Origin: Clostridia bacterium
GTDB lineage: Bacteria > Bacillota > Clostridia > TANB77 > CAG-508
Length of the DNA: 64,000 bases
Direction: 5' to 3'
NCBI GenBank assembly: GCA_016290095.1
Contig: JAEESU010000019.1
Span: 124,001-188,000 of the forward strand
The notes beneath the pieces are model-generated. The model saw only the letters and a program-made list of their open reading frames with translations. It did not search any database and had not been told where the DNA came from. Each line of letters begins with the position of its first letter. Position 1 is the first letter of the stretch. The position numbers and the translations under genes were made by a program. This document shows, one piece after another, positions 34,502 to 43,968 of the stretch.

Positions 34502-37500
34502 TTATCTATAGTCTACTCCATTTTCTGTTAAAGCTTTACTATTTCCTGTTCTAACCCATATTTCAACTATATATTTTGTAATTGTACCATCTAATAACTT
34601 AAATGCTATTTCTGGTTCACTCCATGCTCTACCACTATTAGGATCATTTGTTGGATCACTCATTGTTGTTCTTAATCTTGCAAATCCATTTCTAACATAT
34701 AGCAATATTTCTTCATCTGTCATTTCTTTTCTTAGCCATTTCATTTCATAATCTCCACTACCATCTACCCAGTGTAATAGTACTCCTAATACACTTATTG
34801 GTCTATCAAGTAACCATGGATGTAACATTATCGTTGGCTCTATAAAGCATTCTTTTGCAAATTGTCTCTGCATTCTAAAGAACTTCTCTCTATCCATTTT
34901 GCAAACTTTAGTTAATGCAAGCTGTAAATCGCTTTTTCTTAGTCTTTGTCTAACTTCTGCATGTTCATTACCTGTATATCTGCAATGTACAAACTTTAAC
35001 GAATCTGGGATAAATATTCTGTTTCCATTTGAATCCACTTCCCAATGTCCATATCCATCTGGATGAGAAGGACTAGGTGTTGTTACAACAATGTCATGAT
35101 CATATCTTCCTAGCATTCCAGGAAAGTCTCCATCCCAATATTCACCATCACAAAATTGATTTGATATCCATTGTAAGTTATACGTTGGTGGTAAACCATC
35201 TCCTGTAGATAATCTCCATCTTTTTAAATTATCCATTATTTGATCTTCTAAAGGCCAACATAAATCGTAATCATTTTTTACCATTCTTTTTAGAAGGGCA
35301 TTAATTCCATTTCCATCTCTTCTTTGATAATGCATTAATAAGTCTGTCCATTGCGCTATACCAACAGCTAATTCTCCAGGCGTACAACTATCAAAACACT
35401 CTGGTCCTTCAAGATCAATATCTACTCCTCCTGCTTCATGAGGTTCCCATAGTAATAATGAAAACCAATCAAACTCTTCTTTTGCTCCTAATTTATAGTA
35501 ATCTTCTACATCTTCAACAACAGTTTTGTCTTTGTCTCTCATCATTACTCTCAAATAATTTCCTATTATTTTATCTTCCCCATCTTTTTTAATATTAAGT
35601 GATACTTCTCTATTTTGCTCATAAGTACCATATTTGCCAGCTCTAAAATCAGAAGATTCAAGTAATTCTTTATCTGTCATTGTTCTACCTAATATAGTAC
35701 CTTCTTTTATGAAAATTAATGGACTAATATTTGTTTTTCCTATTTCATCATAAACATCCTCTATATAAATTGAGTGAGCTGCTAAATATTTAATCATTAC
35801 TTCAGCTTTATTTTTACTCATTGCCTTTTCACTATTTAAATCATAGTACTCATCTTCAATGTATTGGCTTGGTAATTGAATTGTTGGATTTTCCAAATTT
35901 GACGGTGTGATATTTTTATAACCAATTCCCTTATCATTTTTTTCAATTGTAATTTTAGAGGCATTCTTTCTTGCTAAATCATTTTCGTATGGTATATTTT
36001 TAGTTATATCTACAAGTTTTTCATCAGGAGATTCACAAACAAATCCATCTACAATAACTATATTTCCCGCTATTCCGGCACTTTCATACTTTTCAGTAAA
36101 CTCTTTATATGCATATACTGTTTGATCTGTTTTATTCCATTTTGTAGAAGGATCATAACTGCTATAATCAACGTTTCCAACAACTTTTGCAACTGCTGTA
36201 GAATCATCATCATCTATTAATTCTTCTCTAAACTGGTTATTATGTGTTACTAAACTATTTGATTTTTTAGTACCGTCAATTACTATATTTCCTTGAGCAT
36301 CAGTTGATTTATTGCTCCATCTATTTGCAGTTGATTGTTCCAAATATAAATAGTTTTCTATATCTAGAACTAAAATTTTTGCATATCCTACCTTATCTGA
36401 AACAATATCTCCTCTTTCAACTTTCTCAATACCTGCTATGTCTGTACCATATTTTATATCTGTATTTACTCTGTATGGCTCCTTTGTAATACTATCAATA
36501 TCTTTTCCTGTTTCTGAATTTGGATCATATGTACCATATTCTAGTAAAATTCCGGTTACTGGTGAAACAACCATTTCATTTCCTAAATAACCTTCAAATC
36601 CATCTTCTGAAATTCTAATGCCAAAACACAATGGTAACTTAATGAAAGTATCTTCATCAATCATATTTTGGGCTTCTGTTTCACCAATACTAGGAATAAC
36701 TCCACATCCATATGTAGAATATGAGCCATCAAGATGTTGTTCTCCTAAAACATCTATATGTTCAATTTTTTCACCATCATCAGAATATACATATGCCATT
36801 ATATCCCCTGGTTGTAATTCTTTGTATGTATATATAATTTGTCCTCCTAAGCTTTCAACACAAAGTCTAGCTATATGATGAGGGTTTGTCCAATCGCCCT
36901 CAAACTTCTCCCAATATCTTCCTTCTGGATGTCTTATATCACCTAATTTTTTTATAACTTCTTCAACATCAATTCCCATGTTTTTTAGTAACCATGCCAC
37001 AAATACAGCATCATTAACATTTCTCTTTGAAGAATCCTTTAATGATTCCTTAAATGTTGATGCAAATCCACTTGTAGCTTGTTTGTATGGGATTTGATCT
37101 GTTACATTTGCCATATCAAACCACATTTTTTTGGCGTTTTCAGCTATCTTATCATTTGTTCCATTTATCTTATAGTCAGCTGCCTCAGTTTGAATAATGA
37201 ACATATCTCCTGCAACTGGTAAATATGAACCATCTGGTCTTCTTACTTCTCCGGTTGCTCTTTTATAAAATCCACTTTTTGTTAAATCAGGAGAATGAAC
37301 ATCTATTTTTGTTGGAATTGTATCTAATATTTTAGTTCCAGCATATGCTTTATATGCATCAATATCACCTTTTGAATGAATTGTAGTTCCATATTCATTT
37401 TCTCGTTTATCAATTCCTCTTTCAGGATAATTTAATGAAGCAGTTTTTGGTATTGGCCATTCAAGAAGACGTGGTGTTTCACTAGTTAATTCTTCCTTTT

Positions 37501-39553
37501 TAAAATATCCTAATTCAACTATTAATTCTTTAAAATCCCTATATATATAATCTGCATCTAAAGTATGCATATTTTCTAGCATTGTAAATGCATTTAGAGA
37601 GTCTTGATTTAAGGAAACTTGACCAATATAATCTGAAACTTTATATTTTTTATCTATTCTTATTACGTTTCCATTTTCATCTCTATATGATCCTTTATAC
37701 TTATCATCCAAATTTAACTCTGTTGATGTATATTCTCTATTAAATCCACTTTCAGCTGTAAAATCATATGTTTTAGGGACCTTGTATCCATTTATCATTT
37801 CATATCCAGTTGTAGTTAGTGCATTTAATGCTCCATACTCACTTATATTATTTGAGAAATAGTCTTTTTTTATTTTCTTTCTTAATGCTGTAATTATTTC
37901 AGCTGTATTTTTACCACCGTCATATCTAAAATATGTATTTTTCAAAAACATTTTTTTGATTCTAGGATTTGTTTCTGTTCTCAAACCTTCTCCAACTTGT
38001 TTTATATCTCCATCCCAACGCTCAACAATTTTATAAGCAGTCCAATTATTTCCAATCTTATTCCATTTCACATCTTCAAATGTTTCATCTTCAGTAATAT
38101 CAAGTGAAACTGCTTTTTTACTAACTATAATATTATCATCTTTTGCTTCTTCACTTGTACCTAAATAAATATAATCATTGTTAATATCTAATGTTACTTT
38201 AGGGTTGTTCGCTATTTCACCTAATTCTTGAGCAGAAATATATTCTCCAGCATCATTTAAAATATATAGTTTAAAATTGCCATAATTTTCTTTAGCATAT
38301 TCTTTATAACCTGAGTTAATATCGTTTTCTGCATATGTTTCGTATAATGTCCATCTCTCTTTAAATGTTGCTTGGTAATCATAATCATAATCTATTACAT
38401 CAATATTTTTATCTGCAAATGTATCTTGATTAATAACAAAATATACATCTCTATACCAATGATTTACTACTTCAGATATGTATGGTTGATATTCCTTATT
38501 TCCATTATGTTCCACAGGATTTAAAATCATATTAACATTTGTTGGAAATGCGGTAGCCATATCATATGCTAAATCTGGCATCATAGTTGCTATATGTACA
38601 GATAATAAGAATTCCAAAGGCATTCCATATCTACCTGTCCAATTTTCCAAATTGTATTTTACTTCTTTATTATTTCCAAATAACTCACCTTTTTTTAGTA
38701 TCAATTGTCTTTTTCCTGTATCAATTCTAACAGTATCGAAATTAAATATTCCTTCAGAAAATAAATCTCCTTTTTCTCCTACTTGTCCTCCTTGATAATA
38801 AATACTTATTAGTCCTTTGCCCCAAGCATCTTGAGCCGCTTTCGTTATTCCTAATAAATTATCTAATTTATAGAAAAAGAAATTATGTAGTTTATAAACT
38901 AATGCTTGAATGCCTCCAAAAATTTTTCCCCAAAGTCCTTCACCTTCTGTTACCAAATTAGTATTTTTTAAAGTATAAGCATAATTATCAGAACAAATAT
39001 ATGTGAATATAAAATCTGATTTTGCTAAAATTACATTTCCATCTGCACTTCTAACAACGCCAGCATCACTATCCACTTTATAATCATTCTTGTATTTATC
39101 ATCTAGCGCTTCCACAATACTTTTATCTTTATTATCAGAGTAATAATCAGTTAAAAATCCAAATCCTTTTAAATCATATCCCATATCTTCTATATAATCT
39201 AATGTGTTAAATATTTGATCTGAATCAACTTGAGAATTAACATCAGCCCCAAAAAAAGCTGCCACATAATTTCCGAGTTCATTAAATACTTTCTTTAAGT
39301 TTCCAATTGCCATTCCAGGAATTGTTATAAAAAACATAATAATTCCTATTAATATAACTATTATTACTATAGCAACAATTATAAAAAAAATAACAGGTTT
39401 AAAAGCTGCAATAAGTTTTCCCTTACTTGCAGTTTTCTTACCTATTTTCTTTATATTTTTTCTTATTTCATTTTCTACTTTGTGACCATTTCTCACTTCT
39501 TTTGAATCATCATTTGACTGTGTTGATAACAAAGAATTATCATTATTATCCAT
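34502..39553 (-). CDS. Giant membrane-anchored envelope protein with possible NlpC-like and lysozyme/chitosanase-like domains
   Basis: A 1683-residue protein and the longest gene here. A basic cytoplasmic start (~45 residues) precedes a membrane helix (~52-80, VIFFIIVAIVIIVILIGIIMF). The rest is probably outside. Around residues 890-980 NDAVFVAWLLKNMG and PGDIMAYVYSDDGEKIEHIDVLGE recall an NlpC/P60 fold whose usual catalytic Cys is replaced. VVSPVTGILLEYGTYD (~1015) is faintly M23-like. The last ~270 residues (GELAVGIAQWTDLLMHYQRR; REKFFRMQRQFAKECFIEPT) look like a lysozyme/chitosanase-type muralytic domain. Long, rarely conserved-looking linkers join them. It may be the wall-crossing part of a type IV-like machine; all domain calls need a profile search. 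Confidence 0.7.
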   Translation of the reverse strand: MDNNDNSLLSTQSNDDSKEVRNGHKVENEIRKNIKKIGKKTASKGKLIAAFKPVIFFIIVAIVIIVILIGIIMFFITIPGMAIGNLKKVFNELGNYVAAFFGADVNSQVDSDQIFNTLDYIEDMGYDLKGFGFLTDYYSDNKDKSIVEALDDKYKNDYKVDSDAGVVRSADGNVILAKSDFIFTYICSDNYAYTLKNTNLVTEGEGLWGKIFGGIQALVYKLHNFFFYKLDNLLGITKAAQDAWGKGLISIYYQGGQVGEKGDLFSEGIFNFDTVRIDTGKRQLILKKGELFGNNKEVKYNLENWTGRYGMPLEFLLSVHIATMMPDLAYDMATAFPTNVNMILNPVEHNGNKEYQPYISEVVNHWYRDVYFVINQDTFADKNIDVIDYDYDYQATFKERWTLYETYAENDINSGYKEYAKENYGNFKLYILNDAGEYISAQELGEIANNPKVTLDINNDYIYLGTSEEAKDDNIIVSKKAVSLDITEDETFEDVKWNKIGNNWTAYKIVERWDGDIKQVGEGLRTETNPRIKKMFLKNTYFRYDGGKNTAEIITALRKKIKKDYFSNNISEYGALNALTTTGYEMINGYKVPKTYDFTAESGFNREYTSTELNLDDKYKGSYRDENGNVIRIDKKYKVSDYIGQVSLNQDSLNAFTMLENMHTLDADYIYRDFKELIVELGYFKKEELTSETPRLLEWPIPKTASLNYPERGIDKRENEYGTTIHSKGDIDAYKAYAGTKILDTIPTKIDVHSPDLTKSGFYKRATGEVRRPDGSYLPVAGDMFIIQTEAADYKINGTNDKIAENAKKMWFDMANVTDQIPYKQATSGFASTFKESLKDSSKRNVNDAVFVAWLLKNMGIDVEEVIKKLGDIRHPEGRYWEKFEGDWTNPHHIARLCVESLGGQIIYTYKELQPGDIMAYVYSDDGEKIEHIDVLGEQHLDGSYSTYGCGVIPSIGETEAQNMIDEDTFIKLPLCFGIRISEDGFEGYLGNEMVVSPVTGILLEYGTYDPNSETGKDIDSITKEPYRVNTDIKYGTDIAGIEKVERGDIVSDKVGYAKILVLDIENYLYLEQSTANRWSNKSTDAQGNIVIDGTKKSNSLVTHNNQFREELIDDDDSTAVAKVVGNVDYSSYDPSTKWNKTDQTVYAYKEFTEKYESAGIAGNIVIVDGFVCESPDEKLVDITKNIPYENDLARKNASKITIEKNDKGIGYKNITPSNLENPTIQLPSQYIEDEYYDLNSEKAMSKNKAEVMIKYLAAHSIYIEDVYDEIGKTNISPLIFIKEGTILGRTMTDKELLESSDFRAGKYGTYEQNREVSLNIKKDGEDKIIGNYLRVMMRDKDKTVVEDVEDYYKLGAKEEFDWFSLLLWEPHEAGGVDIDLEGPECFDSCTPGELAVGIAQWTDLLMHYQRRDGNGINALLKRMVKNDYDLCWPLEDQIMDNLKRWRLSTGDGLPPTYNLQWISNQFCDGEYWDGDFPGMLGRYDHDIVVTTPSPSHPDGYGHWEVDSNGNRIFIPDSLKFVHCRYTGNEHAEVRQRLRKSDLQLALTKVCKMDREKFFRMQRQFAKECFIEPTIMLHPWLLDRPISVLGVLLHWVDGSGDYEMKWLRKEMTDEEILLYVRNGFARLRTTMSDPTNDPNSGRAWSEPEIAFKLLDGTITKYIVEIWVRTGNSKALTENGVDYR

Positions 39554-39663
39554 AAATATCTCCTATAAAATGAGTGAATTTTTTTTGATTAACCCCATCA
39601 CTTTAATTATACCATTTTTCATTTATTTTCTCAAGTAAACTATCATATTTTTTTACAAAAAAA

Positions 39664-39699
39664 CATCCGCATACCAACTCTAGTTAGTACGCGGACATT
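39664..39699 (-). terminator. Terminator of the SSB gene
   Basis: Minus strand GTCCGCGTACTAACT/AGTTGGTATGCGGAT hairpin followed by GTTTTTTTG; unusually GC-rich stem for this region. Confidence 0.85.
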
Positions 39700-39739
39700 A
39701 TATAACTTGCTAAAATTTATATAAACATTTTAATATGTA

Positions 39740-40414
39740 TTAAACAACTTCTTCTGAAGTTTCTTCTGATTCTTCTTCATCTTTTTCTACTATTTCCATG
39801 CTTGCAATTGAAACTTCATATGCAACTCTAGTTTCGCTAGTTCCATCTTCATGTTTCTTTTCATAAGTTCTAGATTGAATTCTACCAGTAATTTTTACTT
39901 CTGTTCCAACTTCAATGTTTTGACAAAATCTTGCATTTCTTCCCCAAGCAATACTTGGTATGTAATCTGATTTGTTATATGCTCTATTAACTGCTAATAA
40001 AACATCTGCAATCTCTCTCCCAAATGGAGTTTGTCTATAAATAGGTTTTTTACATATATAACCTATTAAAGTTACTTCATTTGTAATTTCTTCTTTGTCT
40101 TCTTCTAATTCTTCTGTTTCAATAATTTCTTTTGCAAATACTGTTAAAATTAATCTGTTTTTTTCATTTTCGTAATTGTTATAAGATCTAAATTGTCCTT
40201 CTACTGTAACTTTCTTTCCGATTTCTAAATCTAATCCTGTAAGTAATCTTTCTGAAACTGTAATTGGGATAATATCTACAGTTGAGCTTAATCTAACTAC
40301 CTCAAGATTAAAAACATAAAATTTCTCTCCGTAAATTTCATGACTGTAACTTTTATCACTTACTATTTTTCCTACTAATACTAAGTGATTGTTTTCTGAA
40401 TAATTTGTATTCAA
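39740..40414 (-). CDS. Tandem-OB single-stranded DNA-binding protein
   Basis: A 224-residue protein with two SSB-type OB folds: ~8-95 (HLVLVGKIVSDKSYS...KKVTVEGQFRSYNN) and ~108-200 (NEVTLIGYICKKPIYRQTPFGREIADVLLAVNRAY...EVKITGRIQSRTYE). The second looks more like canonical SSB/PriB. The tail is acidic (EKDEEESEETSEEVV) and lacks the DDDIPF-type tip. The start is TTG (40412-40414) with GGAGGAATT at good spacing. It may be a second, accessory SSB; the adjacent giant envelope gene and coupling ATPase make a DNA-transfer role possible. Confidence 0.82.
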   Translation of the reverse strand: MNTNYSENNHLVLVGKIVSDKSYSHEIYGEKFYVFNLEVVRLSSTVDIIPITVSERLLTGLDLEIGKKVTVEGQFRSYNNYENEKNRLILTVFAKEIIETEELEEDKEEITNEVTLIGYICKKPIYRQTPFGREIADVLLAVNRAYNKSDYIPSIAWGRNARFCQNIEVGTEVKITGRIQSRTYEKKHEDGTSETRVAYEVSIASMEIVEKDEEESEETSEEVV

Positions 40415-40634
40415 TTTTAATTCCTCCTTAAAATTTATCTATAGTATCTTATATAATGTGCATTCGTTTTTCCCTAAAAACACTTTAATTATAGCACATT
40501 TTTCGTTTGTTGTCTACATAAAATTGGCTTTTTTTACATTTTTTTGTATTTTTTTACAAGTTTTGTTTGCTTTTTTTCCATTTTAAAAGCAATTATTCGT
40601 AAACTAATTATCTGTAAACCTATTTTTAATTATG

Positions 40635-41996
40635 TTAATTATTGTTAATAACATAGGCTTTATATAATCTTCCTCTTTCTTCAAAATTCTTGAAATATCC
40701 ATAACTTGAAGCTGCTGGTGATAATATGCAAGAAGTACCTTTTTTAGTTACTTCTTTTGCTTTTTTTACAGCATCTTCTAATTTGTTATAAAAATAAATA
40801 TTTTTATTTATTCCTTGTAATGATTCATAAATATATTCACCTGTTTTAGGCAAACATATTATATTTTCAACTTGGCATTGCTTTAAGAACTCTATTAATT
40901 CTGTTAGATTTACTCCTCTATCATTTCCACCAATTATTAATGTATTTACATTTTTTATTGATTTAATCGCATTGATTGTGGCTTCTGGAATTGTTGCAAT
41001 TGAATCATTGTAATAATCTACTCCATCAATATTTGCAAAATATTCCATTCTATGTTCTAATGGCCAAAAATCCTTAATTGTTTCTATTGCTTTTTGTGTA
41101 TCTAATTTTAAAATATCTAATAAAGCAAATACAAACATGATGTTATTTAGGTTATGCTCACCTTTTAAATTCATTTCTTCATGAATATTCATTACGTCTT
41201 TTCCATTACAATTTATATAATTACCATTTATAGTTACTTTATTTTTTGTATTTGGAATTTCACTTACGGAAATAGCATAATCATTTGGTTTATGTTTAAA
41301 ATTAAATTCATTCATTAATTTATTATCATAATTATATATAAAGTAATCATCATTAGTTTGAAATTTGGCTATATTAAATTTAGCAGTAACATATGCATTT
41401 AAATCTTTATAATGATCTAAGTGCTCTTCATAAACATCTAATAAAATACTTATATTTGTTGATTTTTTTACATATTCTAATGCATGTGAAGATATCTCGA
41501 TTACTGCAATTGTTTTATCTGTAAAATCTTCAATATCGTTAAATATTGGCTCACCTATATTTCCAAGCAAAAACACATCTTTTCCTTGGTCTAGTAATAC
41601 TTTATAAATTAATGTACTAGTAGTACTCTTTCCTTTTGTTCCTGTAATTCCTACAGAAAAAACATCTGCATATTCTAAAAACAATTCTAATTGACTTGTT
41701 ATTTTATCTTTGAATTCACTTATATCAACATTTTTAAATGAAATTCCTGGAGCTTTAACTATTAAATCATATTCTTCTATTCCGACTAAATAGTCTTCGC
41801 CTAAAGATACTTCAACATATGGATCTTCCATTAAATCTACTCTATTTGCTAAAAGATTTATATTTCTATCAGCAATATATAAATTCTTTTCCGGAAAATT
41901 TCTCCTTAAAAATCTATATGTTGATTCACCTTCCATGCCAAAGCCTAAAATCAATATTTTTTTATCTTCTAAAAATTTAAGTAATCTTTCTATCAT
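40635..41996 (-). CDS. murD: UDP-MurNAc-L-Ala:glutamate ligase (MurD/MurD2)
   Basis: A 453-residue Mur ligase. The ATP loop is GITGTKGKSTTSTLI (~residues 112-126), with IEISSHALEY and the C-terminal GGNDRGVNLTELI and ILSPAASSYGYFKNFEERG typical of MurD. Because murL precedes it with no gap, it may be a MurD2-type enzyme that adds L-glutamate, later epimerised, instead of D-glutamate. Sequence alone does not decide this. The ATG abuts the murL stop, and GAGGG serves as ribosome site. Confidence 0.93.
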   Translation of the reverse strand: MIERLLKFLEDKKILILGFGMEGESTYRFLRRNFPEKNLYIADRNINLLANRVDLMEDPYVEVSLGEDYLVGIEEYDLIVKAPGISFKNVDISEFKDKITSQLELFLEYADVFSVGITGTKGKSTTSTLIYKVLLDQGKDVFLLGNIGEPIFNDIEDFTDKTIAVIEISSHALEYVKKSTNISILLDVYEEHLDHYKDLNAYVTAKFNIAKFQTNDDYFIYNYDNKLMNEFNFKHKPNDYAISVSEIPNTKNKVTINGNYINCNGKDVMNIHEEMNLKGEHNLNNIMFVFALLDILKLDTQKAIETIKDFWPLEHRMEYFANIDGVDYYNDSIATIPEATINAIKSIKNVNTLIIGGNDRGVNLTELIEFLKQCQVENIICLPKTGEYIYESLQGINKNIYFYNKLEDAVKKAKEVTKKGTSCILSPAASSYGYFKNFEERGRLYKAYVINNN

Positions 41997-43337
41997 TTAT
42001 TTTCCCTCTATTTTTCTTCTTAAAATAGTATCAAACTCTTTTGGTAAATTATTTTCTTTATTATAATAATTTAGCATTTCTTCTTTAGAAAGTTCAAAAT
42101 TATCTTTATAGTATTTTAGTAAATAAGGCAATTTCTCATTTTTTTCGATTGTTTTCGTAATAGCATATTTTATTTCACTATATGTTCCAACACATTCAAA
42201 TGGCTTAGTTTCTCCATAACCACATAGTTCTATAAATGTTTTAAGTAAATCTTCTCTTTCAAATAAATCTTCTCCAAAAATATTTACTAATTTTTCTTTA
42301 TATAAAAATGGACTTAAAATTGTGAATACAAACAAGCATTTTGGACAATTACAGCACCATTTCCATGGTTCTGCTTTACTTCCGACATTACAACTTTTAA
42401 ATACTTGATGATATTGTTCTATTTTTGAAAATAGCATTGCAATTTGTAGTTCACTTATTGGTCTTAATAAACTAAAATACTCTACTCTTGCTTTTAGTTC
42501 TTTTTCTGCAAAATCTCTAAAGTCATTTTCAAATTCTATTGTTTTAGAATATTGATGATTGATGTTTTCTCCTTCAACATTTGACTCATTTGCACTACTC
42601 TCATTTGATAACGATATATATTTTTTATTTAATAAATAAGCACATAAATATGATGTAAATGCAACAATTGCAGAAAATGGTGTGTGTCCATTTAAAAATC
42701 CTTTTGTATTTAATTTTAATAAGTTTTTATCAATTATTCTTCTTATTTCTATTATTTGATTATCTTCAAATCCTGCTATTTTAGCACATTCCAAAGATAC
42801 TTTTTTACTTCCTATGCAAAAAGCTAAAGAATCTTTTCTATAATCTTTTAATAATTCTAATGTAACATTTGAATCTTTTCCACCACCAATTGGAATTACA
42901 ATTCCGTTTCCTTCTTCTACATCTTCAACTTTTATAGTTTCACCTTTTGAAATAAAATTAATAAATTCATCTTCTTTTATATTAATTTTGTTAATATATC
43001 TAAACTCGCCTAAACCAAGAAAAAATAGTTTCTTATACCATTTTTTTTGATATTCATCTAATGCACCACATTTTATAACAAATTCAGGGCTGCATGTAGC
43101 CTTAAAATAGCTAATTGCTTCTATCATTCCAATATTAAAAACTATATTTTTTACAATATTAGTATTTATATCTTTAAAATGAAAATCTTTTTTTAATATT
43201 TCTATTTTAGGATTAAACTTACTAAGCCCTGCAATTTCAAATTCAAAATCTATTTTGATAACATCGTTTTCATCACTAATTCTATATGAATTGTAATAAA
43301 AAACCGGGTATTCTTTTCTAAGCTCATTTACATTCAT
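41997..43337 (-). CDS. murL: UDP-MurNAc-L-Ala-L-Glu epimerase MurL
   Basis: A 446-residue enzyme recognised as MurL, which epimerises the terminal L-Glu of UDP-MurNAc-L-Ala-L-Glu to D-Glu with ATP (described in Xanthomonas with MurD2). Visible family features: the PP-loop-like GIVIPIGGGKDSNVTLELL (~residue 145), SLSNESSANESNVEGENINHQYSK (~250), and the Cys block WCCNCPKCLFVFTILSPFL followed by KPFECVGTYSE. GGAGGAAG precedes the ATG. Immediate adjacency to murD strongly supports the call. No murI (glutamate racemase) is in the window. Confidence 0.85.
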   Translation of the reverse strand: MNVNELRKEYPVFYYNSYRISDENDVIKIDFEFEIAGLSKFNPKIEILKKDFHFKDINTNIVKNIVFNIGMIEAISYFKATCSPEFVIKCGALDEYQKKWYKKLFFLGLGEFRYINKINIKEDEFINFISKGETIKVEDVEEGNGIVIPIGGGKDSNVTLELLKDYRKDSLAFCIGSKKVSLECAKIAGFEDNQIIEIRRIIDKNLLKLNTKGFLNGHTPFSAIVAFTSYLCAYLLNKKYISLSNESSANESNVEGENINHQYSKTIEFENDFRDFAEKELKARVEYFSLLRPISELQIAMLFSKIEQYHQVFKSCNVGSKAEPWKWCCNCPKCLFVFTILSPFLYKEKLVNIFGEDLFEREDLLKTFIELCGYGETKPFECVGTYSEIKYAITKTIEKNEKLPYLLKYYKDNFELSKEEMLNYYNKENNLPKEFDTILRRKIEGK

Positions 43338-43514
43338 AAAACTTCCTCCATAATAAAGTAGTTTTTGACATAGTTATTATACGTTACTTAAAGCATAATG
43401 TCAAAATATTCTTTCAATTAATTATAATAAAAAATTTCAATATTTATACATTAACAAATTAGAATATTTTTTCATAAACTTTATTATAAAGATTTCTAGA
43501 AAGGATTGATTATT

Positions 43515-43928
43515 ATGGAATATGAAAAAAAGACAATTGTTGACATTGATGGATTTATAGAATCCGGAAAACAATTTGATTTAGATATAAGAGTTCCAGA
43601 AGATGATAGAAATGTTGTTTATGGAATTTTAAGAAACCAACATGGTGATCCTATTGAAGATGCTGTGGTTAAATTAATAGAAGTATGCCATGATGAAAGG
43701 AAACCTGTTTCTCATACTTTTACTGATAAAGAAGGGGAATTTGTATTTGGACCATTATGCCCAAATAAATCATATGCAATTCAAATTTGGGTAAACAGAG
43801 TAAAACATATTAAACTATGTAAAATATGCTCTAAAACTGGAGATTGCTTAAAAGGTGTTGATTTACACTGTGAAAATGAAATAAAAACATGTCCAAACGA
43901 AGACGAATTTGAAACAGATATTGAATAA
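43515..43928 (+). CDS. Small CnaB/carboxypeptidase-regulatory-like domain protein
   Basis: A 137-residue protein with one immunoglobulin-like beta-sandwich module: VYGILRNQHGDPIEDAVVKLIEV, TFTDKEGEFVFGPLCPNKSYAIQIWV. It ends with a Cys-rich stretch (CKICSKTGDCLKGVDLHCENEIKTC) that could bind metal or form disulfides. There is no signal peptide or sortase motif. Similar short proteins occur in clostridia, some perhaps in spore coats, but the role is unknown. ATG 43515 is chosen with GAAAGGA upstream; a TTG nine bases earlier directly abuts that site. Confidence 0.75.
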   Translation: MEYEKKTIVDIDGFIESGKQFDLDIRVPEDDRNVVYGILRNQHGDPIEDAVVKLIEVCHDERKPVSHTFTDKEGEFVFGPLCPNKSYAIQIWVNRVKHIKLCKICSKTGDCLKGVDLHCENEIKTCPNEDEFETDIE

Positions 43929-43931
43929 TAT

Positions 43932-43957
43932 AAAGGACCAGCAAGCTGGTCCTTTTA
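43932..43957. terminator. Bidirectional terminator
   Basis: AAAGGACCAG/CTGGTCCTTT around a short loop, between the CnaB-like gene and the convergent GC-rich cassette gene. Confidence 0.88.
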
Positions 43958-43968
43958 ATTATGAGTGA

